Shown: positions 7,970-14,635, counted from the first letter of the stretch. The stretch is DNA of 16,251 nt from Desulfobacterales bacterium (GCA_020345785.1 CP070771.1:254597-270847), one strand, 5' to 3'. A program made the numbers and translations. The notes: generated by a model from the sequence alone, not told the origin.

Positions 7970-8794
7970 ATGCTCAGCAAAGAAGAACGCCATCGTATTC
8001 ACCGGCAAGCCTATATACCCGAACACCTTCCGGACTATGTCACAGCGATTTCCGGTGCCAAGCCTTACCTTATTGAAAATCATCTTTGCTTCTGTCACCG
8101 CCGCCACATGATGTTCATTGGTTTTCCATTGGGCGATTCGCCCAGCGATACCGGCCAGGCCTATCTTTCAGCCTGCGAGAGATGCAAACCCGTCACGGTT
8201 TCAATCATTGCTCCTGAGATCTGGCTTGCGGAGGATGATTATGAAAAACAGCCGCCGGACAGCTTTTATCGGCTCAAGCTGCCTCTGAACGCGATTCAGG
8301 CCGAGGTTGCCTACATGGTACGGCGGGCGCAGAGAGATCTCACGATCAGCCGCGGCAAATTCGGCCGTGAACATAAGCGAATCGTCAAAGAATTCTTAAA
8401 AGCTCGTCAACTCACGCCGGAGCAAATTTATCTCTTCGAACACCTTCGCCATTATTTGAAACTTTCACCTTCAGCAGTGCTGCTGGATGCCAGAAAAGGC
8501 AGTGAGCTTGTGGCATTCACCGTCCTGGACCTTGGTGCGGCCGATTATGCATTTTATCTCTTCAACTTCCGCTCATTAAAATTTAATATTCCGGGGGCTT
8601 CGGACCTTCTATTTCGTGAAATGGCGAATATCGCCCAATCTGACGGCAAAAAAGCCATTAATCTTGGGCTGGCAATTAATGCGGGCATTCGCCGTTTTAA
8701 GGAAAAGTGGGGCGGCGTTCCATTTTTGTCCTATAACGCGGCGCTGGTTTACCGGGAGACACCGGATTTAGACGAATTGGCCCGGAAATTATGA
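7970..8794 (+). CDS. GNAT/FemAB-like acyltransferase-fold protein with two Cys pairs
   Basis: A 274-residue protein. The C-terminal half (about 165-262) resembles the GNAT-fold domain of FemAB/peptidoglycan-bridge and lysylphosphatidylglycerol-synthase C-terminal (DUF2156-like) proteins. A beta-rich stretch (AVLLDARKGSELVAFTVLDL) is followed by GASDLLFREM, a KKAINLGLAINAGI segment, and RRFKEKWGGVPF, where K-x-K-W-G is typical of this group. This suggests transfer of an acyl or aminoacyl group to a lipid, cell-wall or protein acceptor; the substrate is unknown. The N-terminal part has C40-x-C42 and C69-x2-C72, a possible metal site not usual in GNAT enzymes. It starts 2 nt after the preceding gene without a clear ribosome-binding site, so coupling is likely. 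Its stop is 1 nt from the stop of the convergent stress-protein gene. Confidence 0.72.
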   Translation: MLSKEERHRIHRQAYIPEHLPDYVTAISGAKPYLIENHLCFCHRRHMMFIGFPLGDSPSDTGQAYLSACERCKPVTVSIIAPEIWLAEDDYEKQPPDSFYRLKLPLNAIQAEVAYMVRRAQRDLTISRGKFGREHKRIVKEFLKARQLTPEQIYLFEHLRHYLKLSPSAVLLDARKGSELVAFTVLDLGAADYAFYLFNFRSLKFNIPGASDLLFREMANIAQSDGKKAINLGLAINAGIRRFKEKWGGVPFLSYNAALVYRETPDLDELARKL

Positions 8795-8795
8795 T

Positions 8796-9281
8796 TCAAC
8801 TACTTTTTTCTTTAGATTCACAACCCGGCGCTCGCACCATCAAGACCGGACAGCAGGAATTCCGAAGGATTCGGTCCGCGACGCTTCCCATGACCCAGCG
8901 ACTGATACCCGACCGCCCATGGCTTGCAATCAGTATCAGATCAACATCTTTTTTTGCCGTATAGTCGACAAGACTTTCGGCAACTTTCCCGACGAGAATC
9001 TCCGATTCAACTTTAACCCAATTGTAATTAAGCCGAGATATCAGCTGGGTGAGATAATCTTCAGCGAGGGTGGTGCGGTGTTTTTCCAATTGTTCCAAAT
9101 CTGTCCTGCGCAAGCCGAATTCACTGCTGGTTGGCCAACTATCCGGCGGCAGGCCGGGGTCAACCACCCGGACAAACACGACCGTGCTTATCCTGCATCC
9201 CCGAGCAATAGTCACCAGGTGAGGCAACACACACTCAGCCAATTCCGAACCGTCCAGCGGCACCATGATTTTGTTATACAT
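8796..9281 (-). CDS. Universal stress protein, UspA family
   Basis: A 161-residue single-domain Usp. It opens with MYNKIMVPLDGSELAECVLPH, the standard first strand with the nucleotide-contacting Asp, and ends with DLILIASHGRSGISRWVMGS followed by VADRILRNSCCPVLMVR. The loop fits the ATP-binding pattern G-x2-G-x9-G-S, except that the first Gly is Ala (ASHG), a common variant. Usp proteins of this type bind ATP and act in starvation and stress tolerance; the specific partner is unknown. AGGAAGGAA on the minus strand (about 9292-9300) supports the start. A good promoter lies at 9434-9462. The gene is convergent with the three-gene cassette, separated from it by 1 bp, with no terminator between them. 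Confidence 0.92.
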   Translation of the reverse strand: MYNKIMVPLDGSELAECVLPHLVTIARGCRISTVVFVRVVDPGLPPDSWPTSSEFGLRRTDLEQLEKHRTTLAEDYLTQLISRLNYNWVKVESEILVGKVAESLVDYTAKKDVDLILIASHGRSGISRWVMGSVADRILRNSCCPVLMVRAPGCESKEKSS

Positions 9282-9343
9282 AATTTTTTGTTCCTTCCTA
9301 ACCCGGACAAACCGGAACCAAAAAAGAAATTAATCATAAAAGG

Positions 9344-9403
9344 ACGAAAACACGAAAAGGAGAAAATAAAAGTTTCATGTTTTCTAAATTTTGTGTTTTC
9401 GTG
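9344..9403. repeat. Short inverted repeat in usp leader
   Basis: Arms 9344-9358 and 9389-9403 are reverse complements except for one inserted base (core ACGAAAACAC), around a 30-nt AT-rich centre. Similar CACGAAAACACGAAAA-type strings are, in my recollection, frequent in intergenic DNA of Desulfobacterota; that is not checked here. It could form a hairpin in the usp mRNA leader. Confidence 0.55.
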
Positions 9404-9433
9404 ATGGAAAAAAAATTCATAAAATGCAAAAAA

Positions 9434-9462
9434 ATAACAATTAAGATTCTAAAAGATGTCAA
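9434..9462 (-). promoter_or_regulatory. Sigma70-type promoter, probably for the usp gene
   Basis: Read on the minus strand: a consensus TTGACA (9457-9462), a 17-nt spacer, and TGTTAT (9434-9439, 4 of 6 matches) in AT-rich DNA. It points to the universal stress protein gene and implies an untranslated leader of roughly 145 nt that contains the inverted repeat at 9344-9403. Confidence 0.6.
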
Positions 9463-9634
9463 TCCATTGACTGCAAATTTCAGATTTCGGATTGCAGATT
9501 GAAGGCGCATGGAGCAGAGGGCATGGCGCATAGCGTCACGAATGAAGAGGGTAGCAAGGATGGTGGAAAATGCAGAGGAGGTTTCAGGTGTTCCGCCGCC
9601 GCCGGCCAGGCTGTCTGCTTCCCTATGAGCTACG

Positions 9635-9908
9635 AGCTATTACCTGAATCTTGCATGAAAATTAATGAGATGGTTGTTTTATACTTTCAATGTTTGTTTT
9701 AGCAAATTTTTCAGTTTCGAGTATTGTACTTATCGGTTAAATCGGAATATATTCTATTTTATCTCATTAATTTTCACCCTGCGGGCAAGTCGGAGGCTTT
9801 TATCTGCTGCGTTATTAAGGGTTCGGCATCCGCCTCAGGCGGATCGCCTCACCCTTAAGTGCCTTGCATATAAAAGCCTCCGACTCGTGCAAAATTCAAG
9901 TATTAGCT
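9635..9908. repeat. Nested inverted-repeat element, MITE/REP-like, without coding capacity
   Basis: Imperfect terminal inverted repeats of 23 nt (9635-9657 with 9886-9908; 19 of 23 match) bound two internal perfect 16-bp inverted repeats. Pair A is 9656-9671 with 9761-9776, around an AT-rich 89-nt centre. Pair B is 9788-9803 with 9870-9885, around a smaller hairpin (9815-9822 with 9851-9858, and 9828-9835 with 9837-9844 around a single base). Every part of the element is abutting or nested. No open frame inside resembles a protein. A 9-bp direct copy, CTATGAGCT, occurs at 9623-9631 and 9959-9967, a few bases to tens of bases outside the ends. Whether the element is repeated elsewhere in the genome cannot be seen here. 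Confidence 0.6.
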
Positions 9909-9970
9909 GGCGCGTCAGCGCCTCTGCTTCACGGCCTTCCAGCTTCCCAGCCTGAATACTATGAGCTGTC

Positions 9971-10546
9971 TTATACCATCCCTTTGAAGGCAAAAAAGGT
10001 CAGCGATAGAATCCCGGCCGTTACCAGGGCGATGGAGGTGTCCTGCAGGGGACGGGGAACCCGGGCGAGAAGAATTTTTTCCCGAACACCGGCGAAAAGA
10101 ATCAGGGCCAGGCCGAAACCCACCGCGTAGCTGAAGGATGCCACCAGGGCTTGCATGAAATTATACTCTTCGTTGACATTGATCAGACACACGCCCATAA
10201 CAGCGCAGTTGGTAGTGATCAGGGGAAGGAAGATTCCCAGTCCTGCGTACAGGGCGGGGATACTCTTTTTTAAAAACATCTCAACGAACTGGACAAGAGA
10301 GGCAATCACTAAAATAAACGCCACGGTCCGCAAGTATTCGAGGTCGAATTTAACCAGGAAAAACGTGTTGGTTAACCAGGTGATGACGCCGGCCAGCACC
10401 AGGACGAAGACCACTGCCATGGCCATGCCGATGGCGGTTTCCATTTTCTTGGAGGTTCCCAGAAAGGGGCAGTTGCCCAGGTACTGGGCCAGTAGGATAT
10501 TGTTTATGAGAATACAGCTGATGGCAAGGACAAATAAATCACCCAT
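9971..10546 (-). CDS. rnfA: Rnf electron transport complex subunit RnfA
   Basis: A 191-residue integral membrane subunit with six predicted helices. RnfA and RnfE form the inverted-topology core of Rnf that holds a membrane-embedded [2Fe-2S] cluster. The expected ligands are C26 in LGNCPFLG and C114 in TTNCAVMGVCL. Length and motifs match the family (about 190 residues). AGGAG lies 7 nt before the ATG. It is the last gene of the visible operon, 9 nt after rnfE. In most bacterial rnf operons rnfB comes next, but here only spacer DNA follows. Confidence 0.96.
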   Translation of the reverse strand: MGDLFVLAISCILINNILLAQYLGNCPFLGTSKKMETAIGMAMAVVFVLVLAGVITWLTNTFFLVKFDLEYLRTVAFILVIASLVQFVEMFLKKSIPALYAGLGIFLPLITTNCAVMGVCLINVNEEYNFMQALVASFSYAVGFGLALILFAGVREKILLARVPRPLQDTSIALVTAGILSLTFFAFKGMV

Positions 10547-10555
10547 GTTCGTCTC

Positions 10556-11161
10556 CTATTTTTTGCCGGCCAGATTCATGAGGCACAGCATCAAACCCAG
10601 GGCCATGAAGGCACCGGGGGCCTCGACCATAAATGAAAACGGTTTAAATGAAGGTCCGAAGATCTGAATCGGTGTCACCCAGAATGTGAGCGCGCCGGTT
10701 CCGAGCAATTCCCGCACGGCAGCCAGGGCAATCAGAGCCAACGTAAACCCGACCCCGATACCAAGACCGTCCAACAATGATCGAAACACGCCGTTTTTAG
10801 AGGCGAAAGCTTCGGCCCGGCCCAGTACAATGCAGTTTACCACGATCAACGGTATGAATATGCCGAGCTTGAGAAACAGCGGGTAGGCGTACGCCTGCAT
10901 GAGCAGTTCCACAACGGTGACAAAGGTGGCGATGATCACGATGTAGCAGGCGATGCGGACTTTTGAGGGTATGAGTTTGCGCAATGCCGACACCAGTACG
11001 TTGGAACCCACCAGAACAAAGGTTGTCGCAACTCCCATTCCGATCCCATTTTCTATGGATTTGGTTACGGCAAGGGTCGGGCAGAGGCCCAGCACCAACC
11101 GAAACGGCGGCACTTCATCCCAGAGGCCCTTAACAAATTCCTGAGTAAGAGATTTCGCCAT
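10556..11161 (-). CDS. rnfE: Rnf electron transport complex subunit RnfE
   Basis: A 201-residue polytopic membrane protein homologous to RnfA. It carries LGLCPTLAVT with C27 and VVNCIVLGRAEAFA with C110, the cysteine pair that together with RnfA's binds the intramembrane [2Fe-2S] cluster. The N-terminus EFVKGLWDEVPPFRLVLGLCP is typical of RnfE (wEnNPvfvqlLGlCP in many homologues). An AAGGGGA site precedes the ATG by 6 nt. It sits 10 nt after rnfG and 9 nt before rnfA, in the standard D-G-E-A order. Confidence 0.96.
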   Translation of the reverse strand: MAKSLTQEFVKGLWDEVPPFRLVLGLCPTLAVTKSIENGIGMGVATTFVLVGSNVLVSALRKLIPSKVRIACYIVIIATFVTVVELLMQAYAYPLFLKLGIFIPLIVVNCIVLGRAEAFASKNGVFRSLLDGLGIGVGFTLALIALAAVRELLGTGALTFWVTPIQIFGPSFKPFSFMVEAPGAFMALGLMLCLMNLAGKK

Positions 11162-11171
11162 AAAGTTCCCC

Positions 11172-11765
11172 TTATTTTTTAAAGCCCTTTAATTTATCAT
11201 CGATCTCAGATTTGAGTTTTTCATATATTTTTTCGGCGTCCGTAGTCGCCGCCGATACGGCGCGTGAGGTGATGGTCGCCCCGCTGATGGCATTGATGGA
11301 ACCGCCGTCCGCTGTCACTTTTAGAGGTTCTTTTGCTGACAGATCCTTAAATTGGGCCACAAAGTTCGGATCGGTTTTGGCCTTGGCGCCCATGCCGGGT
11401 GTTTCGCTGTGGGTGGTTACCCCGACGCCCAGCAGTTTATCATCTTTGACGTCGATGCCGACCATTACCCCGACATCGCCGCCGAAGCCCTTGCCTGAAG
11501 TTTCAAAGGCAATACCCCGAGGTTCACCATCGAGGACACCGACAAAAAACGTTCTCTCAACATCCCCGTCCTTTAGGGTGAAACGGTCGGCGATGGGATT
11601 ATTGCCGGCCCCCTCGAAAATGGTCCGGACCGCAGGGCCTTTGACGAACTCCAGCACCTGATTGTCGATCCGTTCCTGGGTGCTGTTGCGCAGGTAGGCG
11701 AGTACGCCCCCCGAAAAGCAGCTCAGAATGGTGAGAACGATGACCATTTTTATCATTTCACGCAT
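11172..11765 (-). CDS. rnfG: Rnf electron transport complex subunit RnfG (covalent FMN protein)
   Basis: A 197-residue protein with one N-terminal transmembrane helix (about 5-25) and a periplasmic FMN-binding domain. It has GKGFGGDVGVMVGID (about 91-105), HSETPGMGAK (119-128) and SGATITS, where T164 of SGAT is the predicted covalent FMN attachment site made by the flavin transferase ApbE. The family consensus has Asp three residues before the Ser of SGAT; here it is Asn (NAISGAT). I chose the ATG at 11765 because AAAGG lies about 9 nt upstream and it starts 1 nt after the rnfD stop. A TTG three codons earlier is possible but overlaps rnfD. No apbE is in the window, so it must be elsewhere. 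Confidence 0.94.
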   Translation of the reverse strand: MREMIKMVIVLTILSCFSGGVLAYLRNSTQERIDNQVLEFVKGPAVRTIFEGAGNNPIADRFTLKDGDVERTFFVGVLDGEPRGIAFETSGKGFGGDVGVMVGIDVKDDKLLGVGVTTHSETPGMGAKAKTDPNFVAQFKDLSAKEPLKVTADGGSINAISGATITSRAVSAATTDAEKIYEKLKSEIDDKLKGFKK

Positions 11766-11766
11766 G

Positions 11767-12726
11767 TTAAACAACCTTTCCCAAAGCTTTTGGTCTAATT
11801 TTGTCCAGCAGGGGATTGATGAGATTGATGACCAGGATGGCCAGGATCACGCCGTCAACATAGGCGCCGATGTTGCGAATCAATACCGTCATGATACCAC
11901 CGGCGGCGCCATAGATGAGCATGGGAACAAACCAGACCGGTGAAGACGAATCATCGGTGGCCAGGAAAAAAGCTCCGATCAGGGTATAACCCGTAAAAAG
12001 ATGAAATCCGGGACCGGCGAAACGGGCCGGATCAATGATGTTGAACAAGAGGGCGGTAAGATACACGCCGGCGATAAACGTCAGAGAAATTTCCCAGCGA
12101 ATGAAGCCGCGGATCATCAGATATACTCCCCCGATGATCAGACCGAGCCCGAAGGTCGATCCGATGGCGCCCGTTTGCCGTCCCATCATCAAATCGCCCA
12201 AGTTAAATGAGTCAATGGAAGACGTTCCGAAATTTTTGACTGCCGTCAGGGGATATACCGCATCGAAATTAAAATCATAGTTCAACAGCATGCCGTTAAA
12301 ATCGAACAGATCCTTCCAGGAAACCATCATGATCGCCACGGTAAGGGCCACCGGATTAAAGGCATTGCTGCCGATGCCGCCAAAAATATGCTTGCCGACG
12401 ACGATGGCGATAAACGTACCGGTAATGACGGCCCACCACGGCATTGTAGCAGGCAGTACCATTGCCAGGAGCAAACCGATCAGGGCGGCATGGCCGTCGC
12501 CGATGGTGGGTGCTTTTTTCATCACTTTATTGATGGCCAGTTCCCAGATCATCGCCGAGGCCACAGACAGACTGACAACTCCAATGACCGGTACGCCGTA
12601 GTAAACGATCCCGGCGATTATCGCAGGCAGGCAGGCCAGCATCGTGTGATAGCTGCGTTCGGTGACTCTGCTGCCGTTGTGCCAGAAAGGGGCGTGTGAT
12701 ACGATTAATTTTTTTTGCTCAAGCAT
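11767..12726 (-). CDS. rnfD: Rnf electron transport complex subunit RnfD (covalent FMN protein)
   Basis: A 319-residue polytopic membrane subunit related to NqrB. Diagnostic stretches are GDGHAALIGLLLAMVLP (about 76-92), GKHIFGGIGSNAFNPVAL (111-128) and the flavinylation region TGAIGSTFGLGLIIGG, in which T191 is the predicted FMN-carrying threonine; further on, FFLATDDSSSPV matches the conserved TD-x-x-S-x-P motif. It forms the ion-translocating part of Rnf together with RnfG, A and E. GGAGG lies about 6 nt before the start. The start overlaps the rnfC stop by 8 nt, indicating translational coupling. Confidence 0.95.
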   Translation of the reverse strand: MLEQKKLIVSHAPFWHNGSRVTERSYHTMLACLPAIIAGIVYYGVPVIGVVSLSVASAMIWELAINKVMKKAPTIGDGHAALIGLLLAMVLPATMPWWAVITGTFIAIVVGKHIFGGIGSNAFNPVALTVAIMMVSWKDLFDFNGMLLNYDFNFDAVYPLTAVKNFGTSSIDSFNLGDLMMGRQTGAIGSTFGLGLIIGGVYLMIRGFIRWEISLTFIAGVYLTALLFNIIDPARFAGPGFHLFTGYTLIGAFFLATDDSSSPVWFVPMLIYGAAGGIMTVLIRNIGAYVDGVILAILVINLINPLLDKIRPKALGKVV

Positions 12727-14005
12727 CCGTTGCCTCCGCGGTTTTAGCCCGGCTCAGTTCATATTTGGCTAACCTGATGTACTGGAATATCGGTATCTTG
12801 GATACGCAGACATAGCTGCACAGTCCGCATTCGACACAGGAATACAGATCGTAGCTGTCGGCAGCTTCTTCATATTGTCCGGCTTCTAAAAATCTAACCA
12901 GCATGTTGACGGCGATTTGAGCAGGACAGGCCCGCACGCAATCGCCGCAATTGATGCAGGGATAATCGGATGTGTAGGCGGCCTTGGCCCGATCCAGCAC
13001 CAGAATGGCATCCGTGTCGGGCAAAACCGGCTGATCCAGTGAATACACCGCCGAACCCGTCATGGGGCCGCCGAATATCACACGGTCTGCTTCGTTGATG
13101 GTGACGTCATACGCTGAGAGAATATCTTTGATGGGAGTTCCAATCGTTGTTTGAATGATGCGCTGATGTTCTTCTTTTGTGGTCAGGGTCATGATTTTGC
13201 GAACCGGGATGTGACCGCTCTGGTAAGCGTCGCCGATCGAAACCACCGCTTCGACGCTTATAAAACAGACGCCCAGATCTTCACAGCTTTTGCCGGCCGG
13301 CACAATTTTTCCCAGGACATTCTTCATGATCATTTGGGGCAGGGCCGCCGGGTAAGTGGTGTCTATGCTTTTGCCGTCCGCTCCGATGTGACCGAAGCCC
13401 TGAAGTGCATCACGGGCCGTGACCAGAATAATGCGTTCGACGCCGGTGATTTGTTTCAGGATCTTGATGCCGGCTTTTAAATCAGCGACGCGGGTTTTGG
13501 TAATATACTGCCGTGTGCCGACAAGCAGATCGCTGTCGACGCCTGTAATAACAATGGTTTTTATCGGGTTGTCAGAGGCGGCCGCCAGTGCGGCCAGCGG
13601 GGGGCTGCCCGGTATGAATGCCAGGTAGTCAAGGGTACTGGCCAGTGTGGGGGATTGGCATTGCGCTGCAAACTGATCGTCCAAGCTTTCATTTTTATCA
13701 ATATTGATGGTGACGGCGCTGTAGGTTTTGCCGAAATCGCCGGTGTGCGGCGAGATGGCAGAGATGGTGCCGCCGGCACTGGCAATGACATAGGCCGGGT
13801 CGTCCGCAAACAGCGAAATTTTCTGGCCGGCTCTGACCTTGTCGCCCACCTGGAAGGAGAAAGGCGCCTTCTGATCAGATTTTTTTGGATGCAGCAGCGT
13901 GACCGTTTTTGATGCCGTCACCGTTTCAGGCTCAGGCAGTCGCGTAGGTAGCAGCTGGTATTCAAATTGCGGAATGAACAGACCGAGGAACGATTTCTTA
14001 AGCAT
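12719..14005 (-). CDS. rnfC: RnfC-like subunit with two [4Fe-4S] motifs but no classical NADH/FMN site
   Basis: A 428-residue soluble, membrane-associated subunit. It has an RnfC N-terminal barrel-sandwich region (QVGDKVRAGQKISLF, about 50-65), a central domain with an SLBB-like part (around YQSGHIPVRKIMTL), a conserved IFGGPMTGSAVY, and two C-terminal cluster motifs: C350-x2-C353-x2-C356-x3-C360-P and C390-x2-C393-x2-C396-x3-C400. In classical RnfC the centre contains GLGGAGFPT, a stretch like N-x-x-ECEPY-x-x-D, and GGEKQ, which bind FMN and NADH. Here the corresponding region reads AFIPGSPPLAAL, VITGVDSDLLVG and YPAALPQMI, so these binding residues are missing. It probably still relays electrons through its clusters but does not bind NADH. 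The gene overlaps rnfD by 8 nt and follows the cytochrome gene by 71 nt. Confidence 0.9.
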   Translation of the reverse strand: MLKKSFLGLFIPQFEYQLLPTRLPEPETVTASKTVTLLHPKKSDQKAPFSFQVGDKVRAGQKISLFADDPAYVIASAGGTISAISPHTGDFGKTYSAVTINIDKNESLDDQFAAQCQSPTLASTLDYLAFIPGSPPLAALAAASDNPIKTIVITGVDSDLLVGTRQYITKTRVADLKAGIKILKQITGVERIILVTARDALQGFGHIGADGKSIDTTYPAALPQMIMKNVLGKIVPAGKSCEDLGVCFISVEAVVSIGDAYQSGHIPVRKIMTLTTKEEHQRIIQTTIGTPIKDILSAYDVTINEADRVIFGGPMTGSAVYSLDQPVLPDTDAILVLDRAKAAYTSDYPCINCGDCVRACPAQIAVNMLVRFLEAGQYEEAADSYDLYSCVECGLCSYVCVSKIPIFQYIRLAKYELSRAKTAEATDA

Positions 14006-14076
14006 AGCTCACCCTTTTTGTAATGCTGCGAGATAAGACATCCGTGCCGCAAGCAGCAGCAACTTCATTTTGCGAT

Positions 14077-14466
14077 TTATCTGACATGGCATATGGTGCA
14101 TTCACTTTCAAGCGGTCCGGCACCATATGACTCGTGACAGCCGCCACACTGCTTATGAAAGGCGTCCGCTAGTTTCGGCACTTCTTCATCGCCCTCATCC
14201 GGTTCATGACATTCACTGCACGATCCGGCATCATCATACTCATCTTCAGCAAGCGTATGATGGCAGTCACCGCATGACAACCCGTATCCGTCGGCCGAAT
14301 GATGCTTTTTGTGGTCGAATATTACATTTCCCGCCGTAACCTCATACTTTATGCGAATCGGCTCATGGGGCTTTTGGGGTGGAAACGCCGCATAACACAA
14401 AACGCCGACGAAAAGAAAATAAATGATCAGACCGTATGCCAGTTTCAGCTCGTTTTTTGAAAACAT
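14077..14466 (-). CDS. Membrane-anchored tetraheme c-type cytochrome, Rnf-associated
   Basis: A 129-residue protein with four CXXCH heme-attachment motifs at 65-69 (CGDCH), 83-87 (CSECH), 107-111 (CGGCH) and 123-127 (CTICH). Extra histidines at 52, 55, 56, 70 and 104 could serve as distal ligands, as in class III (c3-like) cytochromes. A single hydrophobic segment (about 8-28) without a convincing cleavage site should anchor it with the hemes in the periplasm. Multiheme cytochromes accompany rnf genes in Desulfobacterota and in Methanosarcina (MmcA), linking Rnf to periplasmic or membrane electron carriers. It lies between the flavoprotein gene and rnfC. The ribosome-binding site is weak: AAGG about 11 nt upstream. 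Confidence 0.93.
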   Translation of the reverse strand: MFSKNELKLAYGLIIYFLFVGVLCYAAFPPQKPHEPIRIKYEVTAGNVIFDHKKHHSADGYGLSCGDCHHTLAEDEYDDAGSCSECHEPDEGDEEVPKLADAFHKQCGGCHESYGAGPLESECTICHVR

Positions 14467-14617
14467 ATCCTGTCCATACCTTGATTCTAATCTTGAAATT
14501 CTCGTCCTCTGGGTTAGAATTCTTTGTTTAGCGTCTCAAAGTTACTGCGCCGCCGCCAGCAAAAAATTCACAGTTCGACTACCACAATGCTCTAAAGCTT
14601 TCAAGAAGTTTTTTATG

Positions 14618-14635
14618 AGACGTGCAATCACGTCT
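14618..14635. other. Intercistronic hairpin between flavoprotein and cytochrome genes
   Basis: A perfect 7-bp stem (14618-14624 with 14629-14635) and 4-nt loop, 15 nt past the flavoprotein stop. On the transcribed minus strand it is followed by an A-rich run, not a T-run, so it is not an intrinsic terminator. The surrounding 14467-14649 spacer (183 nt) is the longest gap inside the operon and could hold an mRNA-processing site or a second promoter. Confidence 0.35.

Larger units (their letters stand above)
9282..9970. other. Gene-free spacer between usp and rnfA
   Basis: This 689-nt stretch separates the divergent-side start of usp (minus) from the 3' end of the rnf operon (minus). Besides the promoter, the short inverted repeat and the nested element annotated separately, 9470-9640 and 9909-9970 hold low-information, repeated-word DNA (for example ATTTCAGATTTCGGATTGCA and TTCCAGCTTCCCAGCCTG). 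A small GGCGC/GCGCC hairpin at 9909-9922 has no T-tail. Small open frames here show no recognisable protein features. Neither rnfB nor apbE, which often follow rnfA, is present, and I see no remnant of either. Confidence 0.7.

Noticed and set aside
9800..9890. CRISPR-like repeat unit in the spacer
   Set aside because: The repeats are inverted and nested, not direct and regularly spaced, and no cas gene is present.
9499..9955. Small plus-strand open frames in the spacer downstream of rnfA
   Set aside because: They run through inverted repeats and repeated-word DNA, have no ribosome-binding sites and show no protein-like conservation.
11766..11774. TTG at 11774 as the rnfG start
   Set aside because: The ATG at 11765 is better placed relative to AAAGG and follows the rnfD stop by one base. 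The TTG start would only add three unconserved residues and create an overlap.
14618..14635. Hairpin after the flavoprotein gene as an intrinsic terminator
   Set aside because: On the transcribed strand the following bases are A-rich, not T-rich, so it should not end transcription before the cytochrome gene.
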